This document shows positions 33,306-40,223 of a DNA stretch of 64,000 nt, one piece after another. Positions within the stretch are counted from its first letter, which is position 1, and each line of letters opens with the position of its first letter. Under the pieces are notes generated by a model. That model ran no database searches. It saw only the letters and a program-made list of their open reading frames with translations, and had not been told where the DNA came from. The stretch is from positions 1 through 64,000 of the forward strand of contig DAIDHN010000004.1 of assembly GCA_027459665.1 (NCBI GenBank). The letters are read 5' to 3'. Source of the DNA: Chthonomonadaceae bacterium. GTDB lineage: Bacteria; Armatimonadota; Chthonomonadetes; Chthonomonadales; Chthonomonadaceae. A program made the position numbers and the translations under genes.

Positions 33306-33863
33306 TCAGTCTGAAACTATGTCGGCAAATACCGGCAGATAGTCTTTCCAAATCTGGTTTTTACGCCCGGATATATATTTTGTCAGGCTGATGTAGGGCG
33401 TATATCGTGGACGGCGCGGCGTACGCATCAGTTTCATTCCTACCTGGTGGGGCAGTTTATCCCCCTTTTTGATATTGCAGCGTTTGCAGCAGGCCACCAG
33501 GTTGTCCCAGGTAGCAGGCCCGCCGGCATGGCGGGGAACTACATGGTCTATGGTAAGGTCTTTGGTAGTAATGCCGCAGTACTGGCAGGTAAAGTTGTCT
33601 CGCGCAAAGATAGTGCGTCTGGATAGCTTTAGCTCAGGCAGAGGGCGTTTTACCTGGCTTCGCAGTTTGACCACGGAAGGCATGTCGTAACTGTGCTTCA
33701 CGCTTTGCACCCTGTATTCCGGGTTGGCATGCAAAATTTCGGCTTTTCCCATATACACCAGCACGATGGCGCGCCGTGCTGTGCATACATTGAGCGGCTC
33801 ATAGTCACTGTTCAGCACCAGTACTTCCTGATTCATAATGTGTACAGCATCATCCATTCGCAT
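33306..33863 (-). CDS. HNH endonuclease
   Basis: A 185-residue protein of the widespread bacterial HNH family. The zinc ribbon CQYC and CKRC brackets the HNH core: LTIDHVVPRHAGGPATWDNLVACCKRCN, in which His-Val-Val-Pro and Asn are the catalytic elements (written here in two parts in the usual order). The N-terminal VLNSDYEPLNVCTARRAI is the family's opening. ATG 33863 follows AAGGAT. The start lies only 13 bases after the T-tract of a terminator, at the end of a long leader. This places its expression under attenuation. The biological role of the family is poorly known. Confidence 0.9.
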   Translation of the reverse strand: MRMDDAVHIMNQEVLVLNSDYEPLNVCTARRAIVLVYMGKAEILHANPEYRVQSVKHSYDMPSVVKLRSQVKRPLPELKLSRRTIFARDNFTCQYCGITTKDLTIDHVVPRHAGGPATWDNLVACCKRCNIKKGDKLPHQVGMKLMRTPRRPRYTPYISLTKYISGRKNQIWKDYLPVFADIVSD

Positions 33864-34141
33864 TGCTTCATCCTTAAAAAACAGACCCGCTCATTCTGCT
33901 GGGCAGAAGGCGGGCCGTTGTGTAACTTGCACGGGCATACATGCTGCTCCGTGGTGGTGTAAACAATGGAGATGGCATAAATTTTCCTGTAACGCTGTGT
34001 AAAGGTCGCAGAAAAACTCACTACGCTCTTTGTAAAGCGCCTGTGCCCAAACTGGATATGGGTTTCTCCGTAGGTTCACGGCTCACACCTCCCCAGAAGA
34101 CAGTCGGTTATGCCAAAAAAGTTGCATTAAAATGCATATGC
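33864..34141 (-). ncRNA. Structured leader RNA of the HNH gene
   Basis: A strong minus-strand promoter at 34148-34176 should start RNA near 34141, and an intrinsic terminator at 33876-33914 ends directly before the HNH ribosome-binding site. The roughly 265-base RNA has an 8-bp closing helix (34108-34115 with 33973-33980) enclosing three hairpins: CCGT/ACGG, CCCA/TGGG and GCGCT/AGCGT. It contains no plausible reading frame. It could be a riboswitch-like attenuator or a free-standing small RNA with read-through. I do not recognise the family. Confidence 0.6.
33876..33914 (-). terminator. Intrinsic terminator in the HNH leader
   Basis: On the minus strand CCCGC (33914-33910) pairs with GCGGG (33890-33886) and TTCTG with CAGAA inside; TTTTTT follows at 33881-33876. 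Confidence 0.75.
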
Positions 34142-34147
34142 AATGTA

Positions 34148-34176
34148 AGTATAACAAAAGACGCATCTGGTGTCAA
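34148..34176 (-). promoter_or_regulatory. Near-consensus sigma-70 promoter of the leader RNA
   Basis: TTGACA (34176-34171), a 17-base spacer and TATACT (34153-34148) form one of the two strongest promoters in the window. Confidence 0.85.
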
Positions 34177-34278
34177 GTCTGCAGGAAGAATAGGCTGGCA
34201 GTAATTAGGCGGCAAAACAGAATACTGAAGAAAAAGAAGCAAAAAGAAGTCTGCTTTTCATTTTCTACCTCAAAGTTA

Positions 34279-34307
34279 TTGACAGTCTGTCTCATGAGCG
34301 TTATAAT
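34279..34307 (+). promoter_or_regulatory. Consensus sigma-70 promoter of the beta-propeller gene
   Basis: TTGACA (34279-34284), exactly 17 bases and TATAAT (34302-34307) match both consensus boxes perfectly. The 5' untranslated region is about 90 bases. Confidence 0.9.
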
Positions 34308-34404
34308 GGGGGCAATGCAGGCAACATTACTGTACTGCATATATACGCCGGGAAGCGGTGCAGACCTTTGCTCGCCTACCGTCTTCTACGTTAAGGAGAA
34401 AAAA

Positions 34405-36057
34405 ATGCCATCCTGGTTTCGTTGCGGGCGACAACGCTTTTGCAGCAGGCACGGTAAAGCCGCCCTGGCAGCCTCTCTGCTTCTGGTGTCGTCTCTTGTT
34501 GCAGCTCATGCAGGACCATTGCGCCCCACTGGATTGGACAATGCCACCACTTTTCAGGAAAATGCACAGCGTACAGGTGTTTATCCAAACGACTGGCTGC
34601 TTTCTCCTTTTCTGGTAGGCTCCAATTTCTTTGGGGTAAGCAATTTTTATAATACAGATGCCCCCGTACTTTCTCAGCCTCTCATGGAGTCGCGTATTTT
34701 TGTTCCTGGCCAAGGCTTCTCCAATCTCCTTTACGTCTGCTCATCCAACAATACACTGTATGCGTTTGATGATACAAGCGGCAGCGTAGTATGGAAAGAT
34801 CATTTTGGAACTCCGGTTACTTCTACTCTGGATGGCGTTGCCGATCTTACGCCGAATATCGGCATTACCGGCACCCCAGTGATTGACCAGGGAATGCGCA
34901 CCATTTTTGTGGTGGCCAAGGTGCTTACGAACAATGGGGATATTCAGCAGCAGCTGCATGCGATAAACATGGCGACAGGAACTGAAATGCCCGATTCTCC
35001 GGTGGTTTTGAAAGGTTCTGTTGCTGGTATCGGAGACAATTCTGTTTTGGGTACCGTAGCTTTTGATCCTTTGGTATGCGACAACCGCGGGGCGTTGCTG
35101 GATAGTGGAAGCACGATCTACATTCCTGAATATGACAACAGCACCAATCACGGCTGGGTGCTTGCCTACAATAAGTTCAATTTGCAGCAGCAGGGAGTAT
35201 TCTGCACTACTCCCAATGCCATCACCAACCCGAACCTGATAGCGGGAGGCGGAGTTGGCTTGGGGGGCAGCGGACTGACAGCAGACACAGGCGGCAATGT
35301 GTATGCCTCTGCAGGCGTAGGAGATGCTACCGAAGCCATTGGCTCATACTCAGATTCCATTTTGCATCTTACGCTGAACTCTGCCTCGGCAATGGCAGGG
35401 ACGCAGGGGGCAAACGGTCTCTTTTTGCAAGATTTCTTCACACCCTCCAACATAATAAGCCTTACGCAGACCAACCTGGATGCCGGTTCAGGGGGACAGG
35501 TAGTGCTTCCCGACAGCATGGGTCTGCCGGGGAAGCCTCATCTGATGGTATCTATGGGAATGAACGGCACGCTTTACCTGCTCAACAGAGACAGCCTGGG
35601 CGGCTTTCAGGCAACAGACCCTGTAGTAGCAGAGCTGCCCAATGCTGTGCCCGGCGGTGCAGTTGGGGCGCCGGCGCTGGCAAACAATATGATTTATTAT
35701 GCCGGCACCAACGATGCTCTCTACGCTTTTTCAATTAGCGATCCGGGGGGAGTGCCTACCATTACACAGACAGCAAAAAGCACCGTGCAGTTTGGGCCGC
35801 TGGGCGCCAGCCCATCTATATCGGGCATTCAGCTGGGAACCTACCTCTTCTTCGGAGTTGTCTGGGTGGCAGATGCCGGATCAAATACAGTGTATGCATT
35901 CAGCACATCCAACCTGACTTTGCTCAATGCTTTTGCCATGCCCAACGGGGTGACTATTTCTCCCTATGCAGTTCCGCTGCCCATAGACGGGCAGGTGTAC
36001 ATTGCCACCAACATTGGTGTGGTAAAACTGGGTTCATCGTTCACCTTCGCGCTGTAA
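34405..36057 (+). CDS. Secreted PQQ-like beta-propeller protein
   Basis: A 550-residue exported protein. ATG 34405 has TTAAGGAG 6 bases upstream; the signal peptide ends near residue 36 (VAAHAGP). The body is a seven- or eight-bladed propeller with repeated blade signatures such as NNTLYAFDDTSGSVVWKDHF, GTLYLLNRDSLGGF and NDALYAFSIS. These resemble PQQ/quinoprotein and outer-membrane BamB-type blades. No calcium-PQQ catalytic pattern is visible, so it is probably structural or binding. It is driven by a perfect promoter and ended by a strong terminator, so it is likely abundant. Confidence 0.83.
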   Translation: MPSWFRCGRQRFCSRHGKAALAASLLLVSSLVAAHAGPLRPTGLDNATTFQENAQRTGVYPNDWLLSPFLVGSNFFGVSNFYNTDAPVLSQPLMESRIFVPGQGFSNLLYVCSSNNTLYAFDDTSGSVVWKDHFGTPVTSTLDGVADLTPNIGITGTPVIDQGMRTIFVVAKVLTNNGDIQQQLHAINMATGTEMPDSPVVLKGSVAGIGDNSVLGTVAFDPLVCDNRGALLDSGSTIYIPEYDNSTNHGWVLAYNKFNLQQQGVFCTTPNAITNPNLIAGGGVGLGGSGLTADTGGNVYASAGVGDATEAIGSYSDSILHLTLNSASAMAGTQGANGLFLQDFFTPSNIISLTQTNLDAGSGGQVVLPDSMGLPGKPHLMVSMGMNGTLYLLNRDSLGGFQATDPVVAELPNAVPGGAVGAPALANNMIYYAGTNDALYAFSISDPGGVPTITQTAKSTVQFGPLGASPSISGIQLGTYLFFGVVWVADAGSNTVYAFSTSNLTLLNAFAMPNGVTISPYAVPLPIDGQVYIATNIGVVKLGSSFTFAL

Positions 36058-36088
36058 CGCCACTGTTTGCACCAGGTTATACAGCATA

Positions 36089-36129
36089 CCGCTGCTGCAG
36101 AAAGCTGTTCTGCAGCAGCGGATTTTTTT
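36089..36129 (+). terminator. Strong intrinsic terminator
   Basis: CCGCTGCTGCAGAA pairs perfectly with TTCTGCAGCAGCGG across a five-base loop, followed by ATTTTTTT. Confidence 0.93.
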
Positions 36130-36154
36130 CGCTGTGTATAGAATAATACAGCGC

Positions 36155-38434
36155 CTATGTTTGCTGCAGCAGTATCTGCAGCAGTTTGCGTGCCCCCTGC
36201 TTGTCTAGAGGCGTATTATGCAGGCCGCACAGGGCAGAGTGGATGCAGGATGGGCAGCCTGCTGTGCAGGGGCATTCGGAGATAAGTGCAAGTGCTGTTT
36301 TCAGCAGCTGTGGCAGCCTTTGAAATGCGCTTTCAGCAAGCCCAACTCCTCCAGGGTAAGAATCATACAGAAACAGTGTTGGAAGCAGGGTGTCGGGGTG
36401 TACGGGATGCGACATGCCCCCTATATCCCATCTGTCGCAAAAGGCAAGGAGAGGCATCATGGCAGCAGCGGCGTGTTCCAGCGCATGCAGGCTGCCAGAC
36501 AGGTCGTGTCCATCCCTCTGCAATGCTCGCACTGTGTCTGCCGACAATGCCAGCCACAAGGCTTCTGTTTCAAAAGTCTGTTCGGGCATTTCCAGCGGGA
36601 TAATGTCTTTTTTCTGTTTGCCCGAATAGCTGTGCCGTGTGTATGAAACCACTCTGGTTTGTACCACTACTTCGCCAAAGGCAGCAGATGCCCCTCCTAA
36701 CTGGCTCTGAGCAATGGTGCTGAGTATCTGCACGCTGGCATGTTCTGCTGCCTCTGTGTAGTAGTTGACATCTGCAAGGCGCACCAGGGCAGTTCGGCTG
36801 GCTGTATCGAGCTGGGTTACCAGGTAGCTCTCACCCATATGCAGGTAAATAGCGCCTGGGTGCAGCATGAGAAAAGCCATGTCTCCTTCCATGGTGCCCA
36901 GCAGCGAATTGCTTTCTTCCTGCAAAATGGTAAATACTTCGCAGGCGGCGGTGCGAATATTAACTTCTTTGGCTGGAAAGCCTGTGTACGAGTAGATGAG
37001 CCTGTTATTGCGCGGCGTCAGCTTTCCCTGTTCGCGCAGAGTTTGCAGTGCCGCACTGGTATTGGGGCCGAAACGCTGCAGGTCTTCGCGAGCAATCGGT
37101 CGTTCGTAAGCAGCGCAGAGCAGATGCGCCTGCAGAATGCGAAGGTTGTTTGGGTCGATGATGGCATGTTCGCAGCTTCTTGAAAAAAAGTACTCGGGGT
37201 GCCGTATCAAAAACTGGTCTAGCGGGTTGTCGCGGGCAATCAGCATGGCCATACTTTCCTGCCCGCTTCTGCCCGACCTGCCGGCCTGCTGCCATGTGGC
37301 AGCTACCGAACCGGGATACCCTGTGAGCAGCACTGCATCTACGCTGCCAATATCTATACCGAGTTCAAGTGCGCTGGTAGAAACTATGCCGGTAAGCTCG
37401 CCGCAAAACAGTGCACGCTCAATTTCCCTGCGCTGCGCCACTGTGTACCCAGAGCGGTAAGAGGCAATTTGCTCTGCCATTTGCGGTGCAGAGTAGAGCA
37501 GATTTTCGCGGGTGGTGCGCAGTATAAGTTCTGCACTGCGTTTAGTGCGGGCAAATGCAATGCTTCGTATTCTATGCCGGGTAAGATCGGTAAAAAGTGC
37601 TGCGGCCTCTGTATTTGCACTGCGCCTTCCTCCCAAATCGTTCTCCAGCGGGGGCGGGTTCCAAAATACAAAAGTGCGCGGCCCGGCTGGCGCTCCATTT
37701 CCCTCTACAAGATGCATCTCCTCAACGCCTGTGAGCAGTCTGGCATGCTCCAGCGGGTTGGCAATGGTGGCAGAGCAGCAGAGAAACTGGGGGGTGCTGC
37801 CATACAGTGCGCATATGCGCAGCAGTCGCCGCATAATCTGGCTGATGTGTGTGCCGAATACACCTCTGTAAGTGTGCAGTTCATCGAGCACAATGTACTG
37901 AAGGTTTTGAAAAAACGCCGCCCAGCTGCTGTGTGCGGGCAAAATGCCCAGGTGCAGCATGTCGGGGTTGGTAAGCACGATATGTGCCAGTTTTTTTACA
38001 TGCTGGCGGTCTTGCAGAGAGGTATCGCCATCGTATGCCCCATATCGTACTGCAGGAAAAAGGGCAAAGTCTTCGAGTTTGTCTATCTGGTTTTGCGTGA
38101 GGGCACGTGTTGGAAACAGATAGAGTGCTCGTGTTTTTGGCAGGCTGAGAATGCTGTTGAGTACAGGGATGTTATAGCAGAGGGTTTTACCGCTGGCGGT
38201 TGAGGTAACCACCACCACATTGTTTCCGTGCAGCGCTGCTTCTATGGCGCGTTTCTGGTGTGCGTAAAGGCGGCGAATTTCCTGGCGCTGCAATGCATGC
38301 TGCAGTGCAGGCGCCAGGGGTGTATCAAGGTCGGCATATTCAGCCGGGTGTGCAGGTGTTTTCTGAATGTGAGCTATCTGGTTTTCGTAGAACTCAGAGA
38401 GTCGCTGTTTTTCCAGAAAGCCGTTTGTATCCAC
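36155..38434 (-). CDS. MrfA/Hrq1-like DEAD/DEAH helicase with DUF1998 domain
   Basis: A 759-residue superfamily 2 helicase. It has an N-terminal Q-like region, Walker A TSTASGKT, motif II DELH and motif VI QAGRSGR. The C-terminal DUF1998 zinc site uses Cys residues of CPCTAGCPSCIHSALCG. This architecture is that of MrfA in Bacillus (repair of mitomycin lesions) and Hrq1 in eukaryotes. The exonuclease partner mrfB is not adjacent. The start is GTG 38434, 5 bases after the preceding stop, with only a weak ribosome-binding site, consistent with coupling. The pathway role is inferred from the family. Confidence 0.9.
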   Translation of the reverse strand: MDTNGFLEKQRLSEFYENQIAHIQKTPAHPAEYADLDTPLAPALQHALQRQEIRRLYAHQKRAIEAALHGNNVVVVTSTASGKTLCYNIPVLNSILSLPKTRALYLFPTRALTQNQIDKLEDFALFPAVRYGAYDGDTSLQDRQHVKKLAHIVLTNPDMLHLGILPAHSSWAAFFQNLQYIVLDELHTYRGVFGTHISQIMRRLLRICALYGSTPQFLCCSATIANPLEHARLLTGVEEMHLVEGNGAPAGPRTFVFWNPPPLENDLGGRRSANTEAAALFTDLTRHRIRSIAFARTKRSAELILRTTRENLLYSAPQMAEQIASYRSGYTVAQRREIERALFCGELTGIVSTSALELGIDIGSVDAVLLTGYPGSVAATWQQAGRSGRSGQESMAMLIARDNPLDQFLIRHPEYFFSRSCEHAIIDPNNLRILQAHLLCAAYERPIAREDLQRFGPNTSAALQTLREQGKLTPRNNRLIYSYTGFPAKEVNIRTAACEVFTILQEESNSLLGTMEGDMAFLMLHPGAIYLHMGESYLVTQLDTASRTALVRLADVNYYTEAAEHASVQILSTIAQSQLGGASAAFGEVVVQTRVVSYTRHSYSGKQKKDIIPLEMPEQTFETEALWLALSADTVRALQRDGHDLSGSLHALEHAAAAMMPLLAFCDRWDIGGMSHPVHPDTLLPTLFLYDSYPGGVGLAESAFQRLPQLLKTALALISECPCTAGCPSCIHSALCGLHNTPLDKQGARKLLQILLQQT

Positions 38435-38439
38435 AAACG

Positions 38440-39216
38440 CTACTTGCCTGCGGGGGACACGCCGCCTCCAGCCGAAGCAGGAGCCTTTTCTCGTGTTACT
38501 TCAATGGTTGCCTTCAGCACGCCGTACTGAGTGGGCAGACCAGCTACCTTGCCGGTAGCATGCATCAGCGCGCCTGTAGCAGGGTCTAGCACGGCATTGA
38601 GAGAACTGGTGAGCTTGCTGCCATCTGCTGAAACTGCTGCGCTCATTTTTTGCCGTATATGCCAGCAGGTTTTGCCCTGCCAGGTTTTGGTGCCCAGATA
38701 GCTGCCGTGGTACGATGCATTCTGATTGGCAACTGCAGGGTCAGATGTGCTGGATGTCCAGGCTGAACCAACCGATACCGGCGCAGCAGGCATAATAATG
38801 CGCATTGCCATGGCCATCAGGTGAGCGACCCCTTTGCTCATTGTTTCATCGGGCTGAGCAGGTTTGAATTTTGTGAGCAGGCCGTTTGGCGCAAACACAA
38901 GCTTTACAGCCGGCGGGGTAGGCAGAGGCGTGGGGCTGCCGCCCATATTCAGTGTGTATGCGTCATCGGTGAGGGTAACTTCTGCAGAACCATCTGGCAG
39001 CACCTTGTCTATGCTGATATGGTAGTCTTGAGTAACTATTGCGGCTCCGTTGGGCATGTTGACTGTCATTACCGCTTCATAGTACTCTACTGCGTTTTGC
39101 TGGTAGTGCATTGCCAGCGAAACCGGGGCACTGGCAGCAGGTGCAGAGGGTGTTTGAGCAAGAACCGGCAGGGCCGTGCATGCAGCAAGCATGGCGGGCA
39201 GCAGGTAAAAACGCAT
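38440..39216 (-). CDS. Secreted protein of unknown function
   Basis: A 258-residue exported protein with a signal peptide (residues 1-21, ending PVLAQ). ATG 39216 has AGGAGA 10 bases upstream. The mature part is beta-rich with pattern YYEAVMTVNMPNGAAIVTQDY, and WQGKTCWHIRQKM near residue 175. It looks like one of the DUF-type domains measuring a protein-to-lipid scaffold, but no family is certain. It lies between tatC and the helicase gene and is co-transcribed. The Ala/Ser-rich linker after the signal suggests it is tethered or flexible. Confidence 0.65.
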   Translation of the reverse strand: MRFYLLPAMLAACTALPVLAQTPSAPAASAPVSLAMHYQQNAVEYYEAVMTVNMPNGAAIVTQDYHISIDKVLPDGSAEVTLTDDAYTLNMGGSPTPLPTPPAVKLVFAPNGLLTKFKPAQPDETMSKGVAHLMAMAMRIIMPAAPVSVGSAWTSSTSDPAVANQNASYHGSYLGTKTWQGKTCWHIRQKMSAAVSADGSKLTSSLNAVLDPATGALMHATGKVAGLPTQYGVLKATIEVTREKAPASAGGGVSPAGK

Positions 39217-39248
39217 GGTAGGTAGTCTCCTGGAAAAATTTGTAGCTT

Positions 39249-40193
39249 TCACTGAGATTCGGGGCTGGAACTGGCTGCCCGTTTACGCTCTACTCCCCAA
39301 ATAAGCCCTATGCTTAAGAAATAAAGCAGCAGCAGCGGCACTGCCATAAGGGCCATGGAGATAAGGTCATTGGAAGGAGTGAGTACACCCCCCAATACGG
39401 CAATGACTACGCCCCATCGCCAGTTTTTGAGCATCGACCTCGAATTGATAAGGTTCATATACGCCATAAGCATCAGCACAACAGGCAGCTGAAAGGCTAT
39501 GCCAAACGCTGCCATCATTTTTACGAAAAAGAGAATGTAATCGTTTGGGTCTTGCATAAGCGTGGCGCCGGCAGGAAAATCAGACAGGTAGGAAAGAAAC
39601 CAGCCCATTGCATAGTACATGGTGAGGTAGGCAATAGTTACCCCGCAGATAAGCAGAAGAATAGAGACCGGGATAAGAGTGCGCAGCGGTTCGCGTTCTG
39701 TAGGAGTGAGTGCAGGAAGCACAAACATGGCTGCTTCCCAAACAACCAGTGGAATGGTGATGATCATGCCAAACAGCAGGCTGAGCTTGAGGCGAACGGT
39801 AAACATTTCGTAGAAGCCGTGAAACACGTTTCCCAGTACGCCCGGCTGCTGCGGATGAGTGTGCAGATAGGCAATTTCACGGCTCAGCATAACTATTTCG
39901 CTCTGCATCTGCTGCACCTGCTGCTGTGTGGGAGGGTTACTCACCACTACCGGAGCAGGCGCTGTGAAGAGCAGAGGGGTTTTTTTACTGCTGTTGAGCG
40001 AAACCCTATAGTTTACGCGGTACATCTGCTGCAGCAAAGGCCGATACAGAAGCCCGTAAATGGGCTTGAAAAACTGGTAAGCCAGTATGGTGCCTACCAG
40101 AACATAAAGTATGGAACGCAGAATTCTCTGGCGCAATTCAGCCAGATGCTCGGTAAGTTCCATTCTTTTGTCTTCATAACTGGCAGAAGCCAT
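39249..40193 (-). CDS. tatC: Sec-independent protein translocase subunit TatC
   Basis: A 314-residue membrane protein, the receptor of the twin-arginine pathway. It opens MELTEHLAELRQRILRSI (after a short leader), has six membrane segments and the conserved FELPVV-like FQLPVVLML and the GGVLTPSNDLISMAL loop. ATG 40193 is preferred over TTG 40202, since GAGG is well placed for it only. The first periplasmic loop is about 55 residues longer than usual and contains a Gln-rich helix (QQQVQQMQSEIVMLSREIAYL). TatA/TatB genes are not in the window. Confidence 0.93.
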   Translation of the reverse strand: MASASYEDKRMELTEHLAELRQRILRSILYVLVGTILAYQFFKPIYGLLYRPLLQQMYRVNYRVSLNSSKKTPLLFTAPAPVVVSNPPTQQQVQQMQSEIVMLSREIAYLHTHPQQPGVLGNVFHGFYEMFTVRLKLSLLFGMIITIPLVVWEAAMFVLPALTPTEREPLRTLIPVSILLLICGVTIAYLTMYYAMGWFLSYLSDFPAGATLMQDPNDYILFFVKMMAAFGIAFQLPVVLMLMAYMNLINSRSMLKNWRWGVVIAVLGGVLTPSNDLISMALMAVPLLLLYFLSIGLIWGVERKRAASSSPESQ

Positions 40194-40223
40194 GGCAGCC
40201 AATCCTCATCACGCGGGTACTGT

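Noticed and set aside
33864-34141. 6S RNA or tmRNA in the HNH leader
   Set aside because: The predicted fold is a multi-branch junction, not a rod with a central bubble, and there is no tRNA-like end. 6S is not fully excluded.
34314-34404. Cyclic di-GMP riboswitch before the propeller gene
   Set aside because: The conserved GCAAAxC and GGGACGCAAAGCC-type blocks are absent; only loose local similarity exists.
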